This document shows, piece by piece, positions 43,692-52,921 of a DNA stretch of 64,000 bases. The stretch spans positions 682,001 through 746,000 of the forward strand of contig OY282430.1 in assembly GCA_958296025.1 (NCBI GenBank), read 5' to 3'. The notes under the pieces were generated by a model. It was not told where the DNA came from, ran no database searches, and was given only the letters and a program-made list of their open reading frames with translations. Position 1 is the stretch's first letter, and each line of letters opens with the position of its first letter. Both the position numbers and the translations under genes were made by a program. The stretch is from an uncultured Pseudomonadales bacterium (GTDB taxonomy: Bacteria > Pseudomonadota > Gammaproteobacteria > Pseudomonadales > Azotimanducaceae).

Positions 43692-44656
43692 CGGCCGCCG
43701 ACCCCACCACCCCCCGGCCCACGCCGCCCCTCTGGCAGCGGGCGCTGCCTTGGCTCGTCACGCTCCTGTGCTTCGCGTGGCTGTACACCCGCATCGAGGG
43801 CGCGGCGGCGCGTCAAGGGGAGACGGCGGCGAGCTACCTGCTGCAGGTCTTCGCCAGCGTGTCCTGGGGGAACTGGCTGGCGCTGATGATCCCCTACTCC
43901 GCCTTCTTCTTCCTCGTCGATTCCACGGTGGTGTGGCGCGTGGTCACCTGGTTCAACGCGCATGTGCCCTGGACGGGCATCCTGCCCATCCGCGCCAGCG
44001 CGTACATCATCTCGATTGTGAACGAGCAGGTGGGCAAGGGCGCGATGGCGCTCTACCTGAATCGCCGAGACGGCGTTCCCGGCTGGGAGGTGGGCTCGTC
44101 GATGCTCTTCATCATGTTCTGCGAGCTGCTCTATCTCACGTTCTGGGCGAACATCGGCTACTGGATCGCGGCGGACACGCTGCCGGCTCAGTTCGGGCTG
44201 GTGCCCTGGATCGGGGTGGGGGTCCTCGTTCTCTTCCTCCTTTGGGTCGCCTACTTCCGCGGCGCCATCACGACGGGCGCAGCGCTCCGGGAGCGGCCGA
44301 TCCTGAAGGCGTTCCGCGAGGCGTCACCGCTTCGCTACGTCATCGTCGCCGCGATCCGCTCGCCCGCCCTGCTCGGCGCGGTCGTGGTCTATACGCTGGC
44401 GCTGCGCCTGTTCGGCGTCGAAGCCTCGTTCTTCGACATGCTGGGCGTGTTGCCGGTGATCTTCTTCGCGGCTGCGATTCCGACCCCGATGCGCGCCGCG
44501 GCCATCACCATCTGGGTGGTGCTGTTCCCCGACAACGAGGCCCAGCTCTCGGCCTTCGGACTGGTGATGCACAACTTCTTCATCTTCTTCAACGCGGCGA
44601 TCGGCCTGCTGTTCCTGCGCCGCGCCAATCGGGAACTATTCGGACAGACCCGTTGA
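43688..44656 (+). CDS. Polytopic membrane protein, unknown function
   Basis: A 322-aa integral membrane protein with about seven or eight hydrophobic segments, several of them clear (WLALMIPYSAFFFLVDSTVV, LFIMFCELLYLTFWANIGYW, LVMHNFFIFFNAAIGLLFL). INEQ-type and GKGAMALYL segments are reminiscent of lysylphosphatidylglycerol synthetase-like membrane domains, but the match is weak. The start overlaps the stop of the upstream gene (ATGA), implying a two-gene operon. Confidence 0.7.
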   Translation: MTAADPTTPRPTPPLWQRALPWLVTLLCFAWLYTRIEGAAARQGETAASYLLQVFASVSWGNWLALMIPYSAFFFLVDSTVVWRVVTWFNAHVPWTGILPIRASAYIISIVNEQVGKGAMALYLNRRDGVPGWEVGSSMLFIMFCELLYLTFWANIGYWIAADTLPAQFGLVPWIGVGVLVLFLLWVAYFRGAITTGAALRERPILKAFREASPLRYVIVAAIRSPALLGAVVVYTLALRLFGVEASFFDMLGVLPVIFFAAAIPTPMRAAAITIWVVLFPDNEAQLSAFGLVMHNFFIFFNAAIGLLFLRRANRELFGQTR

Positions 44657-44711
44657 GAAACAGAGAGGACTGTCTATGGCAACCAGCGCTTTCGCAATCT
44701 GCTCTGCCGCC

Positions 44712-46244
44712 TTAGTCCCTTTCCGGCATCCGCAGCCATCGCCCTTCCTGTTCGGCGCTCTCGGATTCCAAAAATGCGTTGCAGGCCGCCAACTCCCGTG
44801 CTGTGCCCTCTACGGAACGCCATTCCACTGCGGCCGTCCAGCGTTGTGCGTAGTCCAGTGTTCGGATCAACGGCGTTGCAACGCCGTTGTGGGTCAAGGC
44901 CCGCTGCGCCGCGACGTAGTTGCCGTGATAGACCGTGGGAATAAGGATGCGCTCCTCGTCGCCGCCGGCAAGTTCCGCGTTCATCATGATGCGGGCGATG
45001 CGGCCGTTGCCGTCCGCGAATGGATGCACCTCCGCGATTAGGAAGTGCATGAACACCGCTCTTTGGAAAGGCGTCTCCAAGCTCCGGCCTAAGGCAAAGC
45101 CGCGCTCCAGGGTGCCGGGAACGTCGTCGGGCAGAACGAACAGCGTCGCGCCGGCTTGGTTGGGAACGCGCTTGAATTCGCCGGGCCGCACCTCGGGGCG
45201 ATTGGCCAGCACGGCGGCGTGGCGTTGCCGCAGCAGATCTAGCAGCGCGGCGGCGTCCCTTGGCGTTCGGCGCATTTCGGCATTGTTGGAGACGATGCGC
45301 CACACGCCCATGATGTCGTGGGCGTCGGCGGGGCGCTCGGCGGGTATGCGGCCTTGGAATACGATGTCGGCGGCTTCGTCAACGGCGAATTCGGTGCCTT
45401 CGATGAAGTTGGAGAAGTAGGCGTCGTAGAACGCCAGCGTCGCCGCTGCTTCGGGTGCCCGTTGTCGGGCCGGCCGAAACGATGGCGGCATGTCGCGCAG
45501 CGCTCCGTGGAGGATCTGAAACAGTCGGAGCCTCTCTGCGTCATAGGGTCGGCCGCGGTGTCGCGCTTGGGCTCTTGGCGACGTCAAGAGCGCCGCATGG
45601 CCTGCATGGGCGCCAAGGACATTGCCGACCAACGCGTCAAGGCGCTCCGCTTCCGCCGTCCTGTCGATCATCGGGGCCAAGGCCCGTGCCTCGTCCCGCA
45701 GCCGGTTGGCGGCGTCAACGCCCGCCAACCGGATCAGATTGTCCAGCCGGTCCTCCAGTTCGGGCCGGGGAAGGGTGCGCGGCAGCCGACCGCCGCGGGC
45801 GCGGGAGGGGCGCAGATTGTCGAGCCATGCCCTTGCCGTGGAGCTCAGAAACAGGGTGTTCAGGAACGGGCGGTCCGAGTCCTGAGGGCCTTTGCCCCGC
45901 CGCGGCCGTAGCGTAACGCCAGGCACAGTCAGTGTGCTGCCGCTTTCGGTGACTAGGCAGACCGAGCCATCCGCTGCGGGCGCGTTCTCCAAAGCCGTGC
46001 GGTCGGCGACCAGAGCGCCGGGGAAGTAGCCGGCGACTATGTCCCAAAGATTGCGGCGGACGATGGCTTCCGGCGCATCGACCAGATTGGAGGTGTACAA
46101 CCGCGACCCCAACTTGCGCAATTGGCCGGCCTTGAGCCGCCGCGACACCTCGCGGCTAAGCGAGGAGCTGGACACAAACGCTTCCGGCATGGCGTCCAGC
46201 AGTTGGGCGGCGCTTGGGGAATTATTCGGTGATAAGGCTTCCAC
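44712..46244 (-). CDS. Fic-domain protein with AbiEi-like N-terminal domain
   Basis: A 510-aa protein. The C-terminal half is a Fic domain with the complete active-site motif HPFADGNGRIAR near residue 406, which usually transfers AMP to a Tyr, Ser or Thr of a target protein. An inhibitory helix motif SNFIEG (S-x3-E-G) near residue 280 places it in class II, with the inhibitor inside the same chain. The first ~120 residues (SLSREVSRRLKAGQLRKLGS, then LVADRTALENAPAAD) resemble an AbiEi-type winged-helix antitoxin. Combining the two in one chain would let it repress itself; this is inference. Confidence 0.85.
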   Translation of the reverse strand: MEALSPNNSPSAAQLLDAMPEAFVSSSSLSREVSRRLKAGQLRKLGSRLYTSNLVDAPEAIVRRNLWDIVAGYFPGALVADRTALENAPAADGSVCLVTESGSTLTVPGVTLRPRRGKGPQDSDRPFLNTLFLSSTARAWLDNLRPSRARGGRLPRTLPRPELEDRLDNLIRLAGVDAANRLRDEARALAPMIDRTAEAERLDALVGNVLGAHAGHAALLTSPRAQARHRGRPYDAERLRLFQILHGALRDMPPSFRPARQRAPEAAATLAFYDAYFSNFIEGTEFAVDEAADIVFQGRIPAERPADAHDIMGVWRIVSNNAEMRRTPRDAAALLDLLRQRHAAVLANRPEVRPGEFKRVPNQAGATLFVLPDDVPGTLERGFALGRSLETPFQRAVFMHFLIAEVHPFADGNGRIARIMMNAELAGGDEERILIPTVYHGNYVAAQRALTHNGVATPLIRTLDYAQRWTAAVEWRSVEGTARELAACNAFLESESAEQEGRWLRMPERD

Positions 46245-46507
46245 TGGGAAAAACCCGCCTTTAACGCGGTGGTTTTGGGAATTATGCGCCTTTAAGGAAG
46301 AAATTTCGCGTCATCCTCCAAGCTGTGGCTTAGCGGATGCAGGGGGTTGAGCAGCCTCTCTGCCGACACCCTCGGCCGCACGGCGAAATTTTTCCCAAAT
46401 TTTCCCCTTCGCCCTCTTGACCCACCTTGAAAAATAAATTGAAATGTAAACGATAATTATTATTATTACTTTTAATAGATACTTTTGAGCAGAAGGAGTC
46501 CAGTCCC
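46245..46507 (+). promoter_or_regulatory. Promoter region of the heme-uptake operon
   Basis: About 260 bp upstream of the receptor, markedly AT-rich from 46380. It contains TTGACC at 46417 as a possible -35 and the Fur-like site described separately. The receptor start has AAGGAG 10 bases upstream. Confidence 0.4.
46452..46470 (+). promoter_or_regulatory. Fur-box-like operator
   Basis: GATAATTATTATTATTACT agrees with the 19-bp consensus GATAATGATAATCATTATC at 14 positions by eye. It lies 38 bp before the TonB-dependent heme receptor start, so iron-replete Fur would repress the operon. Confidence 0.65.
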
Positions 46508-48832
46508 ATGCAGCCAACAATCCCGCTAGCCGTCAAGGCATCCAATCCCTCTCCTGCAAAGCGGCTTCAGTTCCATGCCGCCGGCCGGCGAACGGACGTT
46601 GCCATCGCAGCTCCCGCGTCTGGCGTTCCCTTTGCAAGGGTCGCCATCCTGCTCTTGGCGTCATTCGCCGCCTTTGCCGGTGCCGCCGAAGAAGGCGGGG
46701 CGTTGGCGGAAGAGACCATCACGGTGGTCGCCACCCGCACCGAGCGGCCTGTGGACGAAATTGCGGCCACCGTCTCGGTGAAGACCGCCAAACAGATAGA
46801 AGAGGAACTGGCGCGGAACATCGCCGAGTTGGTGCGCTTCGAGCCGGGTGTCACGGTGGCGGGCGCCGGCAGCCGGTTCGGCCTAACCGGGTTCAGCATC
46901 CGCGGCATTGGCGGCAACCGGGTGCTGACGTTAATCGACGGCGTGCGGGTGCCCGATGAATTCTCCTTCGGCCCCTTTCTGAGCGCCCGACGGGATTTTG
47001 TGGATATCGACAGCTTGAATCGCGTGGAAATCGTCCGTGGGCCGATTTCGGCACTACACGGCAGCGACGCCTTGGGCGGCGCGGTGGCGTTCACAACCAA
47101 GGACCCGCGGGATCTGCTCGATGGCGGCAGGCGGTTTTCCGCCTTGGTCAAGACCGGCTACTCCAGCGTTGATGACAGCTTGGTTGGCACCCTGAACGCC
47201 GCCATCGGCAATGGTCCCTTGGTCGGCATGCTGATCTACACCCGCAGATCGGGCCATGCAACGGACAATCAAGGAAAGTTGGACGCCAAGGGCGCGGACC
47301 GGGAACGGCCGGACCCGCAATCCACGGACCTGGACAATCTGATGGCCAAGGTGGTTTACACGCCCTCGGATGCCCAGGAACTCACCTTCGGCGTTGATCA
47401 CTACGGCAACGACACCAGCACCCGGATCCTTTCCGACTACGACAGCCTCAGCCGCGGTACCCAAATAGATCGACGGGACGCGGACGACTCCCGCCGCCGC
47501 ACCCGCGGATGGCTCAACTATCGGCTCCGCGCCGACCTTCCTGTCGCCGAATCCCTGCAAGCCACCTTGTACCGTCAGACCTCGAAAACCAAGCAACTGA
47601 CGGAGGAAGACCACACCACCCCAAGGCGCACCATGCAGACCCGCTGGAGGGATTCCCGCTATCGGCAGCGGGTCGATGGCTTGGCCGTGCAGCTTGGCAA
47701 GACCTTCGCCACCAACAGCATCAACCACCACCTGAGCTACGGCGTTGAGTACAACGTCACGCGCAACGTCTCGATCCGGGACGGCACCACCTTTGACGCC
47801 TCCGGACAGCCGGTGCGAGAATTCTTCCCCTTCCCGACCCGGGATTTCCCACGCACCAAGGTTACCCAACTGGGGGTTTTCCTGCAGGACGAGATCACCC
47901 TGCTGGACGACGCCCTAAGACTGTCTCCCGGCGTCCGCTTTGACAGTTTCAAAGCCGACGTCGAGGCCGACGAAATTTATCTTGGCGGTAATCCGGGCGC
48001 ACCGACCCCAGAGGAGTACCAAGACTCGGACCTGACGTTGAAGATCGGCGCACTCTATCGCCTGACCGATGCGCTGTCGGCCTACGCCAGCTACAGCCAA
48101 GGCTTCCGGGCGCCGCCCTACGACGACGTCAACGTCGGCTTCACCAACTTCATTGGCGGCTACAAGACCATCGCCAGCCCCAATCTTAAATCCGAGCGCA
48201 GCCGCGGAACGGAACTGGGCCTGCGCTTGGGCGACGGCGCCCGCAACGCGCACTTGGCCTTGTTCCGCAACGACTACGAAAACTTCATCGAAGCCCTGGC
48301 CATTGCGCCCCAGTTCCTCGCCAGCGGAGGCATCGACCCAGCGGACCGCCTGCTCACCTTCCAATCCGTCAACCGCCACGACGTCCGAATCCAAGGCGTG
48401 GAGTTTGGCGGATCTCTACTGTGGGGCGCGGGCCTTTCGGCACGGGTTGCTCTTGCTTACGCGGAAGGGGAGAACCGCCGTAGCGGTGCCCCCCTGAACA
48501 GCGTTGAACCGCTGAGCGCCACCCTTGGCTTAGGCTATGACGCGGCGGACGGGCGTTGGGGCGTGCAACTGCTTTGGACGTTGGCGCAAGGCAAGGCCAA
48601 AGGCGACATCGACCCGGCGGACCCGCGCCCGGAAACGGGCGGCTACGGCGTCATCGACCTGCTGGCCCATGCGCAGCTCGGCCGGCGGATTCGCGTAAAC
48701 GCCGGGCTGTTCAACATCGCCAACAAGACTTACCTGCGTTGGGCGGACACCGTCGGCATCGGTGCTGATGCAGCCATGCGCTTCACGCAGCCTGGGTTCA
48801 ACGCCTGCGTTTCCTTACGGGTGGAGCTGTAG
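46508..48832 (+). CDS. TonB-dependent heme/hemoglobin receptor
   Basis: A 774-aa outer-membrane receptor of the TonB-dependent heme/hemoglobin family. The TonB box ETITVVATRTE is followed by a plug with RGIGGNRVLTLIDGVR and SLNRVEIVRGPISALHGSDALGG. The barrel carries GFRAPPYDDVN and ASPNLKSE, the FRAP and NPNL motifs of heme receptors. The signal region (AILLLASFAAFAGAAE) lies after a long basic leader of ~45 residues, so the true start may be internal, but AAGGAG precedes 46508. It heads the hmuTUV-like operon. Confidence 0.93.
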   Translation: MQPTIPLAVKASNPSPAKRLQFHAAGRRTDVAIAAPASGVPFARVAILLLASFAAFAGAAEEGGALAEETITVVATRTERPVDEIAATVSVKTAKQIEEELARNIAELVRFEPGVTVAGAGSRFGLTGFSIRGIGGNRVLTLIDGVRVPDEFSFGPFLSARRDFVDIDSLNRVEIVRGPISALHGSDALGGAVAFTTKDPRDLLDGGRRFSALVKTGYSSVDDSLVGTLNAAIGNGPLVGMLIYTRRSGHATDNQGKLDAKGADRERPDPQSTDLDNLMAKVVYTPSDAQELTFGVDHYGNDTSTRILSDYDSLSRGTQIDRRDADDSRRRTRGWLNYRLRADLPVAESLQATLYRQTSKTKQLTEEDHTTPRRTMQTRWRDSRYRQRVDGLAVQLGKTFATNSINHHLSYGVEYNVTRNVSIRDGTTFDASGQPVREFFPFPTRDFPRTKVTQLGVFLQDEITLLDDALRLSPGVRFDSFKADVEADEIYLGGNPGAPTPEEYQDSDLTLKIGALYRLTDALSAYASYSQGFRAPPYDDVNVGFTNFIGGYKTIASPNLKSERSRGTELGLRLGDGARNAHLALFRNDYENFIEALAIAPQFLASGGIDPADRLLTFQSVNRHDVRIQGVEFGGSLLWGAGLSARVALAYAEGENRRSGAPLNSVEPLSATLGLGYDAADGRWGVQLLWTLAQGKAKGDIDPADPRPETGGYGVIDLLAHAQLGRRIRVNAGLFNIANKTYLRWADTVGIGADAAMRFTQPGFNACVSLRVEL

Positions 48833-48834
48833 GC

Positions 48835-49746
48835 ATGAGGCCGCGCCTTGATGCCGCCACGGTCTTGCTTGCGGCCTGCCCCCTTATGCCTGCCGCCGCC
48901 TGTGAAACCGCCATGGACAGTTCCCGGATTGCCGTCGCTGGCGGCTCCCTTACGGAAATCATCTACTTTCTCGGTGCTGAAGAGCGCATTGTCGCCGTGG
49001 ACACCACGTCGGACTTTCCCGACCCGAAGCGGTTTCCCTCCATCGGCTATGTGCGGGCGCTGAGCGCGGAAGGGCTGCTGTCCATGCACCCAACGTTGGT
49101 TCTTGGCGAGGATGACATGGGGCCGCCGGAAGCGGTTGCAGCGATGCGGCGCTTGGGTGTCCCTGTGGTGCGGGTGCCGGAGGTCCATAGCGCCTTAGGC
49201 ATCCTCGCCAAGGTGCGGTGCGTGGCGACGGTGCTGAATCTGGCCGCGGAGGCCGATGCCTTGATCGAAGCGAAACTGTCGCCGATGGTGAAGCATCTCG
49301 CCCGTTTGCGCACTGCGCGGTCCGGCCGGCCCAAGGCCGCCTTCCTGCTGGGCCTGCGCGACGGCGCACCCATTGGCGCGGGGCGGGGCACTTCAGCCCA
49401 CGGCTTGCTCAGCATGGCTCTTGCGGAGAATGTGCTCGACAGCTTTAAGGGTTGGAAGCCAGTGTCAACGGAGGCAATGGCGGTCGCTGCCCCAGACTAC
49501 ATCGTCGTGGTGGAGCGCGGCGTTGACGCCGCCGGCGGCGCACAGCGGATCTTGGCCCATCCGGCGTTGCGAACCACCCCGGCCGGCCGATTGCCGGAGC
49601 GCCGGCTGATCGTCATGAACGGCATGGCGACACTGGGCTTCGGCCCGCGCACGTTGCAGTCCGCACTGCGGCTCGCCTCCCTGTTGCGGGCTGTGGCACC
49701 GGCTGCGGCTACCGTTGCAGTTGGCAAAGAAGACGACCGTGAATAG
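48835..49746 (+). CDS. hmuT: Heme ABC transporter periplasmic binding protein
   Basis: A 303-aa heme-binding protein of the HmuT/FhuD-like type. It has a signal peptide with an AAACE cleavage region and the pattern RIAVAGGSLTEIIYFLGAEE, then VLGEDDMGPPEAV and GLRDGAPIGAGRGTSAHGLL. It starts 2 bp after the receptor stop, so the two are co-translated. It delivers heme to HmuUV. Confidence 0.92.
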   Translation: MRPRLDAATVLLAACPLMPAAACETAMDSSRIAVAGGSLTEIIYFLGAEERIVAVDTTSDFPDPKRFPSIGYVRALSAEGLLSMHPTLVLGEDDMGPPEAVAAMRRLGVPVVRVPEVHSALGILAKVRCVATVLNLAAEADALIEAKLSPMVKHLARLRTARSGRPKAAFLLGLRDGAPIGAGRGTSAHGLLSMALAENVLDSFKGWKPVSTEAMAVAAPDYIVVVERGVDAAGGAQRILAHPALRTTPAGRLPERRLIVMNGMATLGFGPRTLQSALRLASLLRAVAPAAATVAVGKEDDRE

Positions 49747-50773
49747 CAACCCAGCCTTGGCGCCCGAGGTCGCTGTCGGCAGGCTCCTGCCGGCCCGCGC
49801 CATGGCGTTGGCGCTGTTGGCGGCGGCGCTTTTGGGCACTCTGACCTTGGCGTTGGCGGTTGGCGCCATGCCGATGCCTTTCGCGGACATCCTTGGCGAC
49901 GAGGCTGCACTGCAACGCAGGGTGTTCACGGGCATACGGGCGCCGCGGGTGGCCCTTGCCGGCCTCGTGGGCGCGGTGTTGGCGGTATCCGGTGCCGCCT
50001 TGCAGGGGCTGTTCCGCAATCCGTTGGCGGACCCTGGCTTGATTGGCGTCTCCAGCGGTGCCGCCCTCGGCGCCGTGGCGATGATTGTGTTGGGCCGGGG
50101 GCTGTTGGGCGGTCCGCTGGCGGTTTACGCCCTGCCGCTTGCGGCGATGCTTGGCGCCGTGCTCGTAACCCTTTTTCTATGGGCCTTTGCGTCGCGTTAC
50201 GGGCAATTCAGCATCGTCACCATCCTGTTGGTGGGAATCGCCCTGAACGCCTTGGCGGCGGTGGGGGTCGGTGCCTTCCAATACTTGAGCGACGACGGGC
50301 AACTGCGGACCCTGACCTTTTGGATGCTGGGCAGCTTTGGCCGCGCGAGTTGGCCGACGGTCTGGCCAGCAGCCTTGGCGATGGCGGCCGCCGCGGCACC
50401 CCTGTTTTTTGTTGCCCGAGCGCTGGACCTACTGCAGCTTGGCGAGTCCGAGGCCTTTCACCTAGGCGTGGCGGTGAAGCGCCTGAAGCGGCGCGTCATT
50501 CTGTGCGCCGCAGCCGCAGTGGGGGCCGGCGTGGCCCTGTCCGGCATCATCGGCTTTGTTGGTTTGGTGGTGCCGCACTTGGTGCGCCTGCTCCTTGGCG
50601 CCAGCCATCGCTGGGTGCTGCCTGGGGCGGCACTCTTAGGCGGGGCCTTGACGGTTGGGGCCGACCTGTTGGCGCGCACCATCGCCGTACCGGCGGAAAT
50701 TCCAGTCAGCTTGGTCACCAGCGCTCTTGGCGCGCCCTTCTTTCTGTGGCTGATCGCACGGGTGCGTCCTTAG
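49739..50773 (+). CDS. hmuU: Heme ABC transporter permease
   Basis: A 344-aa FecCD/BtuC-type permease with about ten membrane helices. Characteristic segments are GIRAPRVALAGLVGAVLAVSGAALQGLFRNPLADPGLIGVSSGAA (motif split here only by length), and GFVGLVVPHLVRLLLG, the coupling-helix signature. The GTG at 49739 was chosen because it overlaps the hmuT stop by 8 bp; the longer frame starts at a TTG. Confidence 0.92.
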   Translation: MNSNPALAPEVAVGRLLPARAMALALLAAALLGTLTLALAVGAMPMPFADILGDEAALQRRVFTGIRAPRVALAGLVGAVLAVSGAALQGLFRNPLADPGLIGVSSGAALGAVAMIVLGRGLLGGPLAVYALPLAAMLGAVLVTLFLWAFASRYGQFSIVTILLVGIALNALAAVGVGAFQYLSDDGQLRTLTFWMLGSFGRASWPTVWPAALAMAAAAAPLFFVARALDLLQLGESEAFHLGVAVKRLKRRVILCAAAAVGAGVALSGIIGFVGLVVPHLVRLLLGASHRWVLPGAALLGGALTVGADLLARTIAVPAEIPVSLVTSALGAPFFLWLIARVRP

Positions 50774-51601
50774 ATGAGCTTATGCGCCGAAAACGTCAGC
50801 CTTCGGTTCGGCCCATGCCCGGCGGTGGCCGCGGTGTCCTTGGAGGTCGCACCCGGGACCCTGACCGCGCTGGTCGGTCCCAACGGCGCCGGCAAGTCCA
50901 GCCTGCTGCGCATCTTAAGCGGCGAGGTTGCGCCAAGCGCCGGCAGGGTGACCTTGGAAGGTCAGCCGCTGCCTTTGTTTAAGGTCCATGAACTGGCGCG
51001 GCTGCGCAGCGTCATGGGCCAGTCGGCCCTCATCGCATTCGACTTTCTGGTTGAGGAGGTGCTGGCGATGGGCTGGCTTGGCCGGGCGGCTGATTTCCGG
51101 CCGGCGTTGGGCGATGTGGCCGCCCGTTGCGGTCTTGGCCAACTGCTTGGCCGCCGCTTCAACAGGCTGTCCGGAGGCGAGCGGCAGCGTGTGCAGTTCG
51201 CTCGTTCTTTGCTGCAAATCCGCCGGCACGGGGAGACGCCGCTTGGAAAACATTGCCTGTCGCACTGCCTCGGTGGGCAGCGCCACCCCAATGCACGGCA
51301 GGAGGCTCGCTACCTTCTGCTGGACGAGCCCACTTCCAATCTCGACCTCAACCACGAATTGCTGGTGTTGCGCCTAGTCCGTCACGTCTGTGAAGATGGT
51401 GTCGGCGTCTTGGTGGTGCTGCACGATCTCAACTTGGCGGCGCGGTTTGCGGACCGCGTGGCGCTTTTGGCCGATGGGGCGCTGATCTCTTCTGGTGCGC
51501 CGGAAAAAGTTTTCACAGGCGAGGCGTTGAGCCGCGTATATGGAACGGAGGTGTGCGTTGAACGGCACCGCCGCCTTGACCGGCTGGTCGTCCACACTTG
51601 A
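50774..51601 (+). CDS. hmuV: Heme ABC transporter ATP-binding protein
   Basis: A 275-aa HmuV-type ATPase with Walker A GPNGAGKS, signature LSGGERQRV and Walker B LLLDEPTSNLD. The ATG follows the hmuU stop directly. Between signature and Walker B there are about 30 residues (QIRRHGETPLGKHCLSHC...) where HmuV usually has about 12, a small in-frame insertion not expected to remove key residues. It completes the hmuTUV transporter. Confidence 0.92.
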   Translation: MSLCAENVSLRFGPCPAVAAVSLEVAPGTLTALVGPNGAGKSSLLRILSGEVAPSAGRVTLEGQPLPLFKVHELARLRSVMGQSALIAFDFLVEEVLAMGWLGRAADFRPALGDVAARCGLGQLLGRRFNRLSGGERQRVQFARSLLQIRRHGETPLGKHCLSHCLGGQRHPNARQEARYLLLDEPTSNLDLNHELLVLRLVRHVCEDGVGVLVVLHDLNLAARFADRVALLADGALISSGAPEKVFTGEALSRVYGTEVCVERHRRLDRLVVHT

Positions 51602-51620
51602 GCCAACGATGGAGGCAACT

Positions 51621-51923
51621 ATGTTCATTGCGATGAATCGATTCAAGATTGCGCTCGGCTTCGAGGCCGACTTTGAGAAGATTTGGCGGGAGCGGCAGTC
51701 CCACCTCGACGAAGTGCCCGGCTTTCGCTCCTTCGCCCTGCTCAAGGGGCCGCAGGGCGAAGACCACAGGCTGTACGCTTCGCACAGCGTTTGGGAATCC
51801 CGGGCCGCATTCGAGGCTTGGACAGAATCCGACAACTTCAGGAAGGCGCACGCCCAGCGCAGCGCACCCAAGGGAACCTATCTGGGCCACCCGCAACTGG
51901 AGTTGTTCGAGGCCGTTTTGTAA
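51621..51923 (+). CDS. Antibiotic-biosynthesis-monooxygenase-fold protein, probable heme monooxygenase (HmoA-like)
   Basis: A 100-aa ABM-domain protein. MFIAMNRFKIALGFEADFEKIW and FRSFALLKGP, then YASHSVWESRAAFEAW, match the ABM family. Its members in heme operons are heme-degrading monooxygenases. The ATG at 51621 has GGAGG seven bases upstream; ATG 51609 is weaker. It is the last gene of the heme operon, which supports release of iron from imported heme. Confidence 0.75.
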   Translation: MFIAMNRFKIALGFEADFEKIWRERQSHLDEVPGFRSFALLKGPQGEDHRLYASHSVWESRAAFEAWTESDNFRKAHAQRSAPKGTYLGHPQLELFEAVL

Positions 51924-52077
51924 CGCACCCTGAAGGCCGGCGCTTTGGCCCGGTAGGGCGCCGCAAAACATTCGCAAATTCCGCCCGGTAAATTCTCATC
52001 AGGGGAGATTAGGGCCATGACCCGGGTGGGCTGGACGTGATTCAATTCCTCCTTCAACTTTTGTTGGGGGCCATGCC
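51924..52077. other. Leader upstream of terC
   Basis: About 150 bp with GC-rich, partly palindromic sequence around 51934-51960. No conserved yybP-ykoY manganese-riboswitch elements were recognised, although the downstream gene is of a type often controlled by it. Confidence 0.25.
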
Positions 52078-52830
52078 ATGGAAATATTTCTGGACCCGTC
52101 GATTTGGGCGGCGTTTTTGACGCTGACCCTTTTGGAGATCGTGCTCGGCATCGACAACATCATCTTCATATCCATCCTGACCAACCGGCTGCCGCCGCAC
52201 CAACGGGTCAGGGGCCGCTACATCGGCTTGGGGGCGGCCATGTGTACCCGAATCCTGTTGTTGTTTTCCCTAACTTGGATGATGTCGCTCACCGAGAACC
52301 TGTTTTCCGTATTGGGCAACGACATCTCGGCGCGGGACCTGATCCTGCTTGCCGGCGGCGCCTTCTTGATGGGCAAGGCCACCCGGGAGGTCCACAACTC
52401 GCTGGAGGCGGACGACCCGGGCGGGCACGGCGGGGTTCTGCCCAGCTTTGCCGGAGTGATGGCGCAAATAGCGGTCATCGACATCGTCTTCTCTCTGGAC
52501 TCCGTCATCACCGCGGTGGGGCTGGTGCAGCACGTCGAGATCATGGTCGCCGCCATCGTCATCGCCGTGGCCATCATGATGTGGGCGGCCGGGCCGATCA
52601 GCGCCTTCGTTGAAGGGCACCCAACCGTAAAGATGCTGGCCTTGAGTTTCCTCATCCTGATCGGCCTGACCTTGGTGGGGGAGGGTTTGGACTTCCACAC
52701 GCCCAAAGGCTACCTCTACTTCGCCATGGCCTTCTCCTTCGGCGTTGAGCTGCTCAACCTGCGGATGCAAAGGGTCAAGGGCAAAACCCTGGTGCTGCGC
52801 AAGGCCCAGCTAGGGGACTTGATGCAGTGA
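52078..52830 (+). CDS. TerC family integral membrane protein
   Basis: A 250-aa membrane protein with about seven helices. The two conserved Asp-containing motifs are in helices EIVLGIDNIIF and IVFSLDSVIT, as in TerC/YkoY-type proteins linked to manganese export and envelope metal handling. The ATG at 52078 starts MEIFLDPSIW. It is monocistronic by position. Confidence 0.92.
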   Translation: MEIFLDPSIWAAFLTLTLLEIVLGIDNIIFISILTNRLPPHQRVRGRYIGLGAAMCTRILLLFSLTWMMSLTENLFSVLGNDISARDLILLAGGAFLMGKATREVHNSLEADDPGGHGGVLPSFAGVMAQIAVIDIVFSLDSVITAVGLVQHVEIMVAAIVIAVAIMMWAAGPISAFVEGHPTVKMLALSFLILIGLTLVGEGLDFHTPKGYLYFAMAFSFGVELLNLRMQRVKGKTLVLRKAQLGDLMQ

Positions 52831-52921
52831 AGCGCCGCCACGCCGTGCAGCCGCCGGATATTGGCTGCGGCCCCTGCCCAGGATTATGGCGACCGTCCGC
52901 TTCGCCCTGTTGACCGAGGCT

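Noticed and set aside
51924-52077. Possible yybP-ykoY manganese riboswitch before terC
   Set aside because: The conserved core elements of the motif were not found; only a GGGGAG string is shared.
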